A stretch of 64,000 nt of DNA from Aestuariibacter sp. GS-14 (GTDB lineage Bacteria; Pseudomonadota; Gammaproteobacteria; Enterobacterales; Alteromonadaceae). Numbering within the stretch: the stretch's first letter is position 1; each line of letters begins with the position of its first letter. This document shows positions 28,029-37,116 of the stretch, piece after piece. The DNA lies in contig NZ_VHIP01000006.1 of the NCBI RefSeq assembly GCF_006494365.1, forward strand, positions 62,001 through 126,000. The letters run 5' to 3'. Both the position numbers and the translations under genes were made by a program. The notes under the pieces were generated by a model that saw only the letters and a program-made list of their open reading frames with translations, did not search any database and was not told the origin of the DNA.

Positions 28029-28051
28029 AACGGGAATTTGATAGTCGATAA
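28026..28051 (+). promoter_or_regulatory. Possible flagellar sigma-28 promoter before the second chemoreceptor
   Basis: TAAA (28026-28029) and GTCGATAA (28044-28051) match the FliA consensus TAAA-N15-GCCGATAA with one -10 mismatch and one base less spacing. FliA drives many chemoreceptor genes, which makes it plausible. Confidence 0.3.
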
Positions 28052-28072
28052 AATTTAGTGCGGGGATCGCCC

Positions 28073-30202
28073 ATGTTTTTTGAAGGAAAGAGTTTATCTT
28101 TAAAATTGCTTCTGGTTGTTGGTGCGCTTTTTGTGTTGATGTCCACCAGTTATATCGGCGTGAGTATTTATTCGCTGGGTAAAACCGAGCAAGTGATCAC
28201 CCATCAGGTGAGTGAAGAGGTATCAAGTCAGATCGAAGGCACCGTGCGTTCCCGGGCCAATGCCATTGCCGCTCAGATTGGTAATTTATTTGAGAAGTCG
28301 TTTTCAGTACCACTGGGTATCTCTGCCCTGATTAAAAGCAACATAGAGGGTGACATTCCCGAGTCTTTTACCCGTGAACAGGTAGAAGCAATGGTGAGGA
28401 ACGCGCTTAAAACCGCCAGCGTATCTTCACTGTATGCCCAATTCGAAGATAACCAGTTTGATGGGAAAGATCAGCAATACACCAGCGGATTTTCACATTC
28501 GGTTGATGGCCATGGCAGTTTTGAAGTGTATTTTGTGAAAGAGGCCGACGGTTCGATTTCGCAGGTGCCAATTGATGACGCCAATGAGAAACACGATACA
28601 ACACTGGATGAATATGGCTTTCGCGCGGCGGAGTGGTACTTGTGTTCGTCTGACTCACTAAAACCCTGTGCTTCCAATCCTTACAATTACGAAATTCGCC
28701 CTGGCTACAGCGAACTCATGACCAGCCTGGCGGTACCAGTAATAGCACAAGGCAAATTCCGCGGCGTGGTGGGTGCGGATTTGAACTTACCTATACTGCA
28801 AAAGCTCGCTAATGAGTTAAAAGCGTCCTTGTACGAGGGTAACGCAAAAGTGTATATCGTTAGTCACAAAGGCTTTCTTGCCGCCGCCACAGACCTGGAA
28901 GACAGCCTGGCCAAACCCTTTAACAGCGTGTTTAAGCAAAGCGAAAAACTGTTGCAAACTTCGGGTAAAAATATGGCGACCACCCTGGATAATTACTTGT
29001 ATGTGGTACAGCCGATTCCGATTGCCACCGCAGGGGTAAACTGGGAACTGGTTGTAGCCATTAACGTCGCAACCGCTATGCAGCCTGTTTACACTGTGTC
29101 AGATATGATTTCAGATGAAATTACCAGTATCCTCACCAATACCGCTGTAATTGCAATCGCGTTAACCATTGTAGCCCTTGTACTTATCCAGTTGTTTACC
29201 CGAAGTATTGTCCGTCCCGTTGAGATGGTATCGGACCGCATGGCAGAACTGGCCGGCCAGGGCGGTGATTTAACACAAGCGATCAACGTACATTCTCATG
29301 CTGAACTGATCCGATTAGGCAACGGCTTCAATCAGTTCAGAGAAACCGTAAGAGCGCTGCTTGATGCCGCCAAACGCGCGGGTGCTGAAGTGATAGCGTT
29401 GAGCGAGGTGAGTAAAGAAAACGCGCAGCAAACGCATCAGCAAATGTACATACAGCAGGCCGAAGTTGAAACCATTGTAACGGCCATTACCGAAATGTCA
29501 TCAACCGCACAGGAAGTCGCCAATACGGCCTCTTCTGCGGCTGACAACACTTCTGCGGCGACACGTTCAGTGCGGGAAACGGAAGCCGAAGTATCGGCCG
29601 CGTCAAAGCAAGCGTCAGAATTATCCAGTGAAATTGCTGTTGCATCCGACGCAGTAAAAGCGGTATCGGAGCGCAGTGAAAACATTCGGAAAATTCTGGA
29701 TGTCATTGGTTCGATAGCCGAACAAACCAACCTGTTGGCACTTAACGCCGCCATTGAAGCCGCGCGGGCTGGCGATCACGGACGAGGATTCAGTGTGGTG
29801 GCCGATGAAGTACGTGCCCTTGCGTCAAAAACAGCCGTGTCGGTTGACGAAATATCGCAAGTGATCACTGCGCTTCAAACCGAAGTTTCGCATACCGTGA
29901 ACATAATCAAAAAAGGCACGGACAAAGCAGAAAGTGCCGCGTCGTGTGCTAATGCAGCGTTTTTGAAAATGAAAGAAACCGTTGCGCAAATTGAAGAAAT
30001 TAACCACCGTATTATTCAAATTGCGGCCGCAGCCGAACAGCAAAGTCATGTATCTGAAGAGTTAAATAAGAATATGGTCGTGATTGGCGATTCAACTAAA
30101 GCAATAGCGTCGTTGTCTAAAATGTCAGAAAGTAGCGCACAGAATATTTATCAATCATCCCACAACCTGATTGAACAGCTCAATAAACTCAAAACCAGCT
30201 AA
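28073..30202 (+). CDS. Methyl-accepting chemotaxis protein with large periplasmic sensor (dCACHE-like)
   Basis: Chemoreceptor of 709 residues starting [16 protein letters not shown] with GGGGA 7 bases upstream; a GTG at 28058 would add five residues. Membrane helix 1 is about 8-30; a mixed alpha/beta periplasmic domain of about 320 residues contains [24 protein letters not shown] (a likely disulfide pair) and the CACHE-type [14 protein letters not shown]; helix 2 is about 355-377. HAMP ([20 protein letters not shown]) and the signalling domain with [18 protein letters not shown] follow. The GVVGADL segment and size suggest a dCACHE ligand-binding module; ligand unknown. Confidence 0.93.
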   Translation: MFFEGKSLSLKLLLVVGALFVLMSTSYIGVSIYSLGKTEQVITHQVSEEVSSQIEGTVRSRANAIAAQIGNLFEKSFSVPLGISALIKSNIEGDIPESFTREQVEAMVRNALKTASVSSLYAQFEDNQFDGKDQQYTSGFSHSVDGHGSFEVYFVKEADGSISQVPIDDANEKHDTTLDEYGFRAAEWYLCSSDSLKPCASNPYNYEIRPGYSELMTSLAVPVIAQGKFRGVVGADLNLPILQKLANELKASLYEGNAKVYIVSHKGFLAAATDLEDSLAKPFNSVFKQSEKLLQTSGKNMATTLDNYLYVVQPIPIATAGVNWELVVAINVATAMQPVYTVSDMISDEITSILTNTAVIAIALTIVALVLIQLFTRSIVRPVEMVSDRMAELAGQGGDLTQAINVHSHAELIRLGNGFNQFRETVRALLDAAKRAGAEVIALSEVSKENAQQTHQQMYIQQAEVETIVTAITEMSSTAQEVANTASSAADNTSAATRSVRETEAEVSAASKQASELSSEIAVASDAVKAVSERSENIRKILDVIGSIAEQTNLLALNAAIEAARAGDHGRGFSVVADEVRALASKTAVSVDEISQVITALQTEVSHTVNIIKKGTDKAESAASCANAAFLKMKETVAQIEEINHRIIQIAAAAEQQSHVSEELNKNMVVIGDSTKAIASLSKMSESSAQNIYQSSHNLIEQLNKLKTS

Positions 30203-30230
30203 CGCGCTAAACTTGAGAGTAAAATATAGC

Positions 30231-30252
30231 GCCACCGGCGTTGCCCGGTGGC
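30231..30252. terminator. Hairpin between chemoreceptor and M16 peptidase genes
   Basis: Eight-bp arms GCCACCGG / CCGGTGGC with a six-base loop lie between convergent genes. There is no clear T-run, so termination may be weak. Confidence 0.45.
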
Positions 30253-30270
30253 TACTTACTGCTGCTTTGA

Positions 30271-31653
30271 CTAGAGTGCGAATACCCCATCCAGGGTTTT
30301 AAGCTGAGATTTCACGTCGGCCTCATCACCCACTATAACCAGATGCATTTTACCTACGTCCAGGTATTGCTTTACTGCATTACTGACGTCTGCCGGAGTA
30401 GTGGCGTAAATGTTATCTACGTAGGTTTGCAGATAGCTGGCGTCAAGTCCGTGTAATTCCGTGAAGGCTAACTGACTAATAATGGCGCTTCGCGAACTGT
30501 TGCGAAGCACAAAAATACCTGCCATGTAGTTTTGCACACCCGACAGTTCTTCTTTAGACGGGTTTTCACTGGCCAGTAAATTGATCTCTTTTACAATTTC
30601 GCGCAATGAGGCGGCGGTTGATTCTGCGGTGACATCCGCTCCCTGATACCAAAAGCCCGTACCTACCCTGTCCATCACAGATGAGCGCGGCGAATAGGTA
30701 TACCCTTTATCTTCGCGGATATTCGATGTGATACGACTGGAAAATGCCCCACCGAGTAACGTGTTCATTACGTTCATGGTCATCGCATCTTCGTGGTCAG
30801 GCGCGATGGTAACAAGACCCAGACGCAAAGTAGACTGTGGCGCATTCGGGCGGTTGATTACGGTAACGGAAGGGCCTGCCTGAGCCAACACAGTTTTACT
30901 TTCCCTCTCAGCGCCTGGCTGCCAATCCTGAAAGGCATTTTTTATTGCCGCCAGCACAACCAGATCGTTAAACACACCCGAGACGTACAGGTGACTTCGG
31001 TTAGGAACAAACTGCGTGCGAATAAACGCGGCAGTTTCTTCTGTGGTAATAGCAGCCAGGGTTTCCTGCGTAGGATAAAGCTGACCATACGGGTGATTAC
31101 CGTAAATTTTATGGTAGAAGGCTTCAGTTGCAATAGAGGAAGGGCGCGACTTCGCTACTTCCAGTTCGCGTTGACGGTCAACTTTAATGCGCGCCAGATC
31201 CTTTTCGTTGAAACTCGCATTCAGCACCATATCAGCAAGGGTAGCAGCGGCTTCATCGGCGAACTCACTCAGCACATCCATACCCACCCAGCTTGAATCC
31301 AGGCCAACCGATGTTTCTACCTGCCCCCCCATACTGGCAACCGAAGTAGCCAGTGCCTGAGCAGATTGATTCGCCGTGCCCTGACGCAACATTTCAAAGC
31401 TAAGATCCGCTAGCCATACCTTGCCACCGTCATCAATATTGCCCGTGTGCGTAACCAAACGCACTGTTGCTTTGGGCGTACTGCCATAGGGAATAAACGT
31501 TACTTTCAGGCCGTTGTCCAATACCACTTGTTTGGTTTGTGGTACCACGAAATTACCTGGCTTGCCTCCTACAGGGGGCAGTTCCTTCGCCACAGATACA
31601 GCAGAGATCATCAGCAACAAAGCTGATACAGAGAGTGTTTTAAAATTCGTCAT
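30271..31653 (-). CDS. M16-family peptidase-like protein, catalytically degenerate partner subunit
   Basis: A 460-residue exported protein (signal peptide near MTNFKTLSVSALLLMISAVSVA) with the two M16 half-domains. The zinc motif HxxEH is not preserved: the aligned stretch reads WLADLSFEMLRQGT, so D, F and E replace H, E and H. The supporting elements of the family (SMGGQVETSVGLDS, NHPYGQLYPT, the C-terminal DKGYTYSPRS) remain. It lies 5 bases after the active M16 gene, so the two probably form a heterodimer like mitochondrial processing peptidase, this being the non-catalytic half. Confidence 0.88.
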   Translation of the reverse strand: MTNFKTLSVSALLLMISAVSVAKELPPVGGKPGNFVVPQTKQVVLDNGLKVTFIPYGSTPKATVRLVTHTGNIDDGGKVWLADLSFEMLRQGTANQSAQALATSVASMGGQVETSVGLDSSWVGMDVLSEFADEAAATLADMVLNASFNEKDLARIKVDRQRELEVAKSRPSSIATEAFYHKIYGNHPYGQLYPTQETLAAITTEETAAFIRTQFVPNRSHLYVSGVFNDLVVLAAIKNAFQDWQPGAERESKTVLAQAGPSVTVINRPNAPQSTLRLGLVTIAPDHEDAMTMNVMNTLLGGAFSSRITSNIREDKGYTYSPRSSVMDRVGTGFWYQGADVTAESTAASLREIVKEINLLASENPSKEELSGVQNYMAGIFVLRNSSRSAIISQLAFTELHGLDASYLQTYVDNIYATTPADVSNAVKQYLDVGKMHLVIVGDEADVKSQLKTLDGVFAL

Positions 31654-31658
31654 GCTGA

Positions 31659-33128
31659 TTACTCCTTATCACTGGCGGATTGTGCTAAAGGATCGTCACC
31701 TGGCGTAACGGTTAGCACAGTCCGGTTTGTCGGGCGCAAATATTCCTTGGCGGTACTGATAATCAGTTCAGGTGTGACCTGCTTAAAATTCGCTTCCAGC
31801 TCGTTAATCTTGCCCGGATCATTGTCGAACAATGCGAAGCTTGCCAGTAAATCAGCCCTGCCAAACCCGTAAAAATCATCGATAGCATCAAACAAACTGG
31901 AGCGGATTTTTACGATCGCCCGAGACATGGCCTCTTCACTCAGCGGCTTTTCAGTAAGCTGACTGACTACGGTATCGATAGCCTGGGTAATTTGCTCACG
32001 GCTCACAGTATCGTCGTGAGTAAATGAACTCATCCATAACATCGGGCCATTGTAATTAAACATATTACCCAGTAAGTAGTTAATACCGCCACCAACGTCT
32101 CCTGTGATCTGGCGGTTTTTCACCAATTCCTGATACAACAAGCTGTCTTCACCCTGCACCAGGATCTGGTCGATTATACCCATAGCATAGTATTCAGGTG
32201 TACCACGGGGTGGCATTTTATAAGCAAACGCATACGCAGGTTTAGGCGCTAACTTGTCGAACTTATTGAAGACTTTTTCTTTTTCCTGTCGAAGTTCAGA
32301 CAAATCAGGTTGCGGCGCAACTTCGGCAGAGGCAATGCTGCCAAAGTACTTTTCTACCATCGCCTTGGCTTCAGCAGGCTCAAAATCGCCCACAATGGCC
32401 AGCGCGGCATTATTGGGCGCGTAGTACATTTTAAAGAACGCATCGACGTCTTCCAGTGATGCGGCGTCAAGGTCCGCCAGATCGCCATAGAAATTGTGTG
32501 CGTTATACCAGTTGTTGAATGCGTATTGCGGCATGTCCAGCCAGGGGAATCCGCCATAGGGCTGATTCAGCACGTTTACCTTCACTTCGTTTTTAACCAC
32601 ACCTTGCTGATTGGTGAGATTTTCCTGAGTAATAGCCAGACCTTTCATACGATCGGCCTCTGCCCATAAAAAGGTTTCCAGCTTGTGAGAAGGGACTATT
32701 TCAAAGTAGTTGGTGTAGTCAAAGCGCGTGGAGCCGTTCAACACCCCACCACTATCGTTCACCAGTTTAATGAATTCCATTTTACCCAGGTTGTCAGAGC
32801 CCTGGAACATCATGTGCTCGAACAAATGCGCAAAGCCGGTTCTGTCGCGGGGCTCATTGCGAAAACCGATGTTGTAATACACGGCTACCGTTACGGTTGG
32901 CGAGGTTTTATCGGGCGACAGTACCACTTTGAGGCCGTTTCCCAATGTGAAGTAATCAACAGGAACGTTGTAATCGATTCCCATTGATACGCCACCCGCT
33001 TTTGCTGCAATATTTTCTTCCGACGGCATGCTGGCCTGCGAAGACTGTTGCGATGCAGAGTCGGGCTGCCCACAACCCAGCAACATGGCAGACATGACCC
33101 CCACTGTCAGTAAAGACATTGTTTTCAT
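31659..33128 (-). CDS. M16-family zinc metallopeptidase lipoprotein
   Basis: A 489-residue protein with lipobox LLGC near residue 19 (MSAMLLGCGQPDS), so it is likely a periplasm-facing lipoprotein. The zinc site HLFEHMMFQGS (HxxEH) and the distal Glu region NEVKVNVLNQPYG are intact, marking it as the active subunit. It should degrade peptides or process small proteins in the envelope. AGGGA precedes the ATG. The next gene is its degenerate partner, giving a two-gene unit. Confidence 0.92.
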   Translation of the reverse strand: MKTMSLLTVGVMSAMLLGCGQPDSASQQSSQASMPSEENIAAKAGGVSMGIDYNVPVDYFTLGNGLKVVLSPDKTSPTVTVAVYYNIGFRNEPRDRTGFAHLFEHMMFQGSDNLGKMEFIKLVNDSGGVLNGSTRFDYTNYFEIVPSHKLETFLWAEADRMKGLAITQENLTNQQGVVKNEVKVNVLNQPYGGFPWLDMPQYAFNNWYNAHNFYGDLADLDAASLEDVDAFFKMYYAPNNAALAIVGDFEPAEAKAMVEKYFGSIASAEVAPQPDLSELRQEKEKVFNKFDKLAPKPAYAFAYKMPPRGTPEYYAMGIIDQILVQGEDSLLYQELVKNRQITGDVGGGINYLLGNMFNYNGPMLWMSSFTHDDTVSREQITQAIDTVVSQLTEKPLSEEAMSRAIVKIRSSLFDAIDDFYGFGRADLLASFALFDNDPGKINELEANFKQVTPELIISTAKEYLRPTNRTVLTVTPGDDPLAQSASDKE

Positions 33129-33384
33129 GACATTCCCTTTTATTATTTTTACTTACAACGATGAGATTTGAATTTTGATTGCTACGCACAAATGCTGGCT
33201 GTGATCAGCAATAAAAAAGACAGTTTAACGCCAGGATGGTGTGCACCCTAGTGTGCCATATTCAGCATGCAACCAGTTCAGGGATTGGTCAAGGCGCAGA
33301 CATATTTTGAAATGGTTTTATTAAGGGCCGGGTGAATGCACAGTGCGCCGCCACAACGTGGTCGGCGCAAGCTGTTAATCGGGT
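33129..33384. other. Intergenic region between VOC and M16 genes
   Basis: About 256 bases. It should carry the M16 operon promoter and the end of the VOC transcript. An imperfect hairpin GCGCCG..CCAC/GTGG..CGGCGC (33345-33368) lies just after the VOC stop and might terminate it, though without a T-run. Nothing else is recognisable. Confidence 0.4.
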
Positions 33385-33885
33385 TCAGTACGCGCCAGCA
33401 CTATAAATCAGTTCGTAACTGTGACTGTAGATTTCCAGAATGTTGCCAAAGGGATCTTCCATATAAATCATTCGGTACGGCTTTTCGCCCGGATAGTAAT
33501 AGCGGGGCTCAGGCATCCGGCGTTTGCCCCCGGCAGCCTCAATACGCGCGGCCAATCCTTCTACATCAGGGTCCTGCACGCAAAAATGGAATATACCGGT
33601 TTTCCAGTACTCAAAGTTGTTGTCTGGATTTTGCTGCTGATCAAACTGAAATATTTCAACGCCAATGCGATCACCTGTAGACAAATGTGCGATCTTAAAA
33701 TGCTGCCAGCCTTTACCAAACACATCAGTACACATTTCGCCAATGGCCGAATTATCTTCTGTTATGTCTGTGGGCGGCATAATCAGATACCAGCCTAACA
33801 CGCTGGTGTAAAACGCAACCGCTTGTTCAACATCGGGGACTGAAATACCAATGTGTGAAAACGTTCGTGGATATGTATTGCTCAT
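33385..33885 (-). CDS. VOC-superfamily (glyoxalase/dioxygenase fold) protein
   Basis: A 166-residue protein with the paired beta-alpha-beta-beta-beta modules of the vicinal-oxygen-chelate fold: FSHIGISVPDVEQAVAFYTSVLGW at the N-terminus and FHFCVQDPDVEGLAARIEAAGG then YMEDPFGNILEIYSHSYE at the C-terminus. Candidate metal ligands are the H of SHIG, the E of VEIFQF, the H of IFHF and the E of ILEIY. Substrate unknown. GGAGG precedes the ATG. It is divergent from a LysR regulator 90 bases away, a frequent arrangement in which the regulator controls the enzyme. Confidence 0.9.
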   Translation of the reverse strand: MSNTYPRTFSHIGISVPDVEQAVAFYTSVLGWYLIMPPTDITEDNSAIGEMCTDVFGKGWQHFKIAHLSTGDRIGVEIFQFDQQQNPDNNFEYWKTGIFHFCVQDPDVEGLAARIEAAGGKRRMPEPRYYYPGEKPYRMIYMEDPFGNILEIYSHSYELIYSAGAY

Positions 33886-33975
33886 AAATCCTCCTATTTA
33901 GACTGATTTAAAGCTTAACTTTCGCCAAGGATTACGTAAAATTATCAATCAAAATCAAACTAATTACATTTTGTT

Positions 33976-34857
33976 ATGATAAACACTAAATGGCTGCAAA
34001 CATTTTGTACCTTATGCGATGAGCAAAGCTTTACCCGCACAGCGGAAAAGCTGTTTATGACGCAATCAGGGGTGAGTCAGCACGTGATGAAGCTGGAGCA
34101 ACAGGTTAAAAACACGCTGGTAATACGCCAGGGCAAACAATTTGTGCTGACCGATGCGGGCGCACGATTACTCAGCGACGCCAGATCGGTGCTAACAGCT
34201 ATACAAAACCTGGAGCAAGGCATAGGATTTGACTCTCCTTATGCAGGTAAAATACGTGTCATGTCACCTGGCAGTATCGGCCTGAAACTCTACCCACACT
34301 GCCTGGATTTGCAGCAACAACACAAGGAATTGCAGATCGACTTTCGCTTTGCTCCCAATCGCGATATTGAGAATGCGGTGCTAAACAATACGATTGATGT
34401 TGGTTTAATGACTCGTCCGGCTACTCACCGGGAAATAACAGCCACCGCTATTGCCCAGGAACCATTACTATTGGTGACCCCTGCCAACGTAAAAGAGATT
34501 TCGTGGCAAACGTTGCAATCCCTTGGTTTCATTGCCCATCCGGATGCCACACACCACGCTGACTTACTGCTTAGTGCGAATTATCCTCAGTACAGTTATC
34601 CGCATTCACTTCCCGAGAACGGCTTTTCAAACCAGATTGGATTAATTTTGGAACCCGTTAGTCGCGGGCTGGGATTTACGGTATTACCCGCCTATGCCGT
34701 AGCCGCTTTTAGCAAGCCATCTTCGGTAAAGGTACACAGGCTTGCGAAGCCAGTAAGCGAGACCATTTATCTGGTTGAGCACCAGTTAAAACCCAGACCG
34801 GCTCGCCTGCACACTTTACTAACGCACATGAACAACTGGCTGACGCCCTCTGCCTAG
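33976..34857 (+). CDS. LysR-family transcriptional regulator
   Basis: A 293-residue regulator: N-terminal winged helix-turn-helix (WLQTFCTLCDEQSFTRTAEKLFMTQSGVSQHVMKLEQQ, split here as two segments in the family) and a C-terminal periplasmic-binding-like effector domain (GKIRVMSPGSIGLKLYP, VGLMTRPA). It is divergent from the VOC gene and probably controls it. Its 3' end overlaps the arfB stop by 4 bases on the opposite strand. Confidence 0.93.
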   Translation: MINTKWLQTFCTLCDEQSFTRTAEKLFMTQSGVSQHVMKLEQQVKNTLVIRQGKQFVLTDAGARLLSDARSVLTAIQNLEQGIGFDSPYAGKIRVMSPGSIGLKLYPHCLDLQQQHKELQIDFRFAPNRDIENAVLNNTIDVGLMTRPATHREITATAIAQEPLLLVTPANVKEISWQTLQSLGFIAHPDATHHADLLLSANYPQYSYPHSLPENGFSNQIGLILEPVSRGLGFTVLPAYAVAAFSKPSSVKVHRLAKPVSETIYLVEHQLKPRPARLHTLLTHMNNWLTPSA

Positions 34858-35267
34858 AACTGCACTTTCTGACGGTGTTGTTTTCGCTGGCTTTGGGCTT
34901 GTTTTGCATCCTTGCGGCGCGCTTTCACTGCCCTGCTCAGCCGTGTTGATTTGCGGGGTTTGTCTTGTTTTAGCTGAGCGGATACCCACTCGGTCAGACG
35001 GGAAATCGCATCCTCTTTATTTTTTTCCTGAGTGCGAAATCGCTGCGCTTTTATCACCATAACCCCCTCGCTGGTTAAGCGACTATCCGTGCTTTCAAGC
35101 AGCCGGGCTTTTACTTCGTCTGGTAAGGATGACGATGTAATATTGAATCGCAAATGAATTGCGCTGCTGACTTTATTGACGTTTTGACCACCGCTACCCT
35201 GCGCGCGAATAGCCTGTAGTTCGATTTCCTGATCAGCAATAGAAAGTTGTGAAGTTAATTCAATCAT
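34854..35267 (-). CDS. arfB: Alternative ribosome-rescue factor ArfB (peptidyl-tRNA hydrolase)
   Basis: Releases peptides from ribosomes stalled on mRNAs without stop codons; 137 residues (Escherichia coli YaeJ 140). The catalytic GGQ is at residues 26-28 in RAQGSGGQNVNKV, and the basic C-terminal tail that enters the empty mRNA channel is present (RKSTRLSRAVKARRKDAKQ). The frame is open to 35375, but homology begins at the ATG at 35267 (MIELTSQLSI). It is convergent with the LysR gene. Confidence 0.94.
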   Translation of the reverse strand: MIELTSQLSIADQEIELQAIRAQGSGGQNVNKVSSAIHLRFNITSSSLPDEVKARLLESTDSRLTSEGVMVIKAQRFRTQEKNKEDAISRLTEWVSAQLKQDKPRKSTRLSRAVKARRKDAKQAQSQRKQHRQKVQF

Positions 35268-35417
35268 AGTACTGGCATTAGAACATCGCCCCCAATCGTG
35301 CGCAAGCCCGTATGAATTGTTACCTGCTCGTATTTCCCGTAGTGAGATGAGGCTCAATAGTTGAGCTTTCCGCACTGTCGACTACGCTTAATGTAAGATT
35401 TTATACGGTGTGATGTA

Positions 35418-37010
35418 GTGAGTCTGAGTCTTCGAAGTAAACTCCTATTAGCAGTAGCCATGGCATTGATTTTTAGCCTGGCTACCCAAGCGTTCATCCG
35501 CTTCTACTGGACTTTGCCAGCGCTTGAACAAATGGCTGGTAACGCCAATAAGGCCGATTTATTGCGACTGCAAGAAGCATTTAACCAGCAGATTGAAACC
35601 CTTAGAGGAATTTCGCTGGACAACGCCGTGTGGGATGAAATGCACCGGGCCGCTACAGAGCGCGATGCTCAATGGTTCGAAGAAACCTATTTTTTGCATG
35701 AAACCTTCAGCCAGCTCAATATAAATGGCTGGTATTTTTATGCCAGTGATCACCAACTTATTGCCGGGCAAAGTATCGAACCGCCTTACCAGGTAATCAC
35801 CAATCCCGTTTTTTCTACCCCTGGTCACTCCATTACTCAGCATTTTCTGTTTAACGCCGTGGACGCTGAAGAAGAGCCTCTGTCGCGCTGGGGATTAGTC
35901 ACAATCAATGAAAAACCCGCCATTGTGGTATCCCATGCAATTACAACCGGCGACGCGATGGGCATTATTGCCGGTACCAGTTTGATCTGGTCGTATATTA
36001 ATGACAAGCGGATGTCATTGCTGAGTCAGGCCTTGCAGAAACCTATTCAACTTACCTTAACGCCATCAGCACAGGATGCCCCTCCGAATACGGTTAACGC
36101 GTTTATCCCGGATTCCTTTCACGGAGACGCCTATGAGCACCGACTTAATTTGCTGTTTAATGATTATAGGAACAAGCCTTTTTTTGTGTTGAGTTTTGAT
36201 GAAACCACATATCCGTTTGATCACGATATTTTTGATATCACCCTGCTCATTGGCTTACTTTCCGCATCGTTAATGCTGTATTTGTTTTACGTGTTTATTC
36301 GTCATCAAATACTGGTACCTTTGAGAAAAATGCTAAACATTGTGGCAGAAGTTATGGCTACTTCGGATTACACCAAGAGCATCGAATTAAAGGGTTATGA
36401 TGACATTGGGAAACTCGGCAATCATATCGACAAGCTGTTTAAGCTGGTTAAAGATCAAAGAGCCGAGTTAATTGAGCATAATCAGCAGCTCAAAAATATG
36501 AGTTACACCGATCCGTTAACCGGTATCGCCAATCGTCGCTATCTTGATCAGCACCTGCTTACTCTGGCAGAAGCTGCAAACACCAGCACCATTCCCGTGT
36601 CGATGCTGCTTATCGATGTAGACCATTTTAAGTCGTTTAACGACAACTATGGTCACAGTCAGGGCGACAAAGCATTGATTGATGTTGCCACCATGCTTAA
36701 ACAAAATACCCACGCGGCAACGGACTTTGTTTGTCGCATGGGGGGAGAAGAGTTTTTAATCGTGTTGCGGGATACCGACGCGAGCGATGCGCTGATGGTG
36801 GCAGAGAATTTGTGTAAACGCATATTCAATACCGGCATTTCTCATGTGATGTCACCTTATCATGTGCTGACGGTATCGATTGGAATCAGCACCAAGCCCG
36901 CAGGCATACCACTGCATCACGCAGAGCTAATAGATCAGGCCGATAAGGCCTTGTACCTGGCCAAAGATTCGGGGAGAAATTGCGTAGAATCTTATCAATC
37001 AAACCGTTAG
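35418..37010 (+). CDS. Membrane diguanylate cyclase with CHASE4-like sensor (no I-site)
   Basis: A 530-residue GGDEF protein with GTG start. Helix 1 (about 7-30) leads to a periplasmic sensor of about 230 residues whose start (RLQEAFNQQIETLRGISLDNAVWDEM) is typical of CHASE4. Helix 2 is about 273-294, followed by a HAMP-like linker and the GGDEF domain with active site GGEEF (about 441-445) and DVDHFKSFNDNYGHSQGD. The inhibitory I-site RxxD is absent: the residues five before GGEEF read AATD. It is followed by a 5'-nucleotidase-like gene and a second cyclase in the same direction. Confidence 0.92.
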   Translation: MSLSLRSKLLLAVAMALIFSLATQAFIRFYWTLPALEQMAGNANKADLLRLQEAFNQQIETLRGISLDNAVWDEMHRAATERDAQWFEETYFLHETFSQLNINGWYFYASDHQLIAGQSIEPPYQVITNPVFSTPGHSITQHFLFNAVDAEEEPLSRWGLVTINEKPAIVVSHAITTGDAMGIIAGTSLIWSYINDKRMSLLSQALQKPIQLTLTPSAQDAPPNTVNAFIPDSFHGDAYEHRLNLLFNDYRNKPFFVLSFDETTYPFDHDIFDITLLIGLLSASLMLYLFYVFIRHQILVPLRKMLNIVAEVMATSDYTKSIELKGYDDIGKLGNHIDKLFKLVKDQRAELIEHNQQLKNMSYTDPLTGIANRRYLDQHLLTLAEAANTSTIPVSMLLIDVDHFKSFNDNYGHSQGDKALIDVATMLKQNTHAATDFVCRMGGEEFLIVLRDTDASDALMVAENLCKRIFNTGISHVMSPYHVLTVSIGISTKPAGIPLHHAELIDQADKALYLAKDSGRNCVESYQSNR

Positions 37011-37116
37011 GCCAATAATTATGCAAAAATGCTTTGTCTTATCGCATTTATCCGCGACAATGTGGAAGTGGTGTTACATTGCCCTTACCATGTGGGGTTA
37101 AAGGAGTTTGGTTAGC

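Noticed and set aside
30793-31296. Plus-strand frame of 167 codons
   Set aside because: Antisense to the degenerate M16 gene with no domain or ribosome site.
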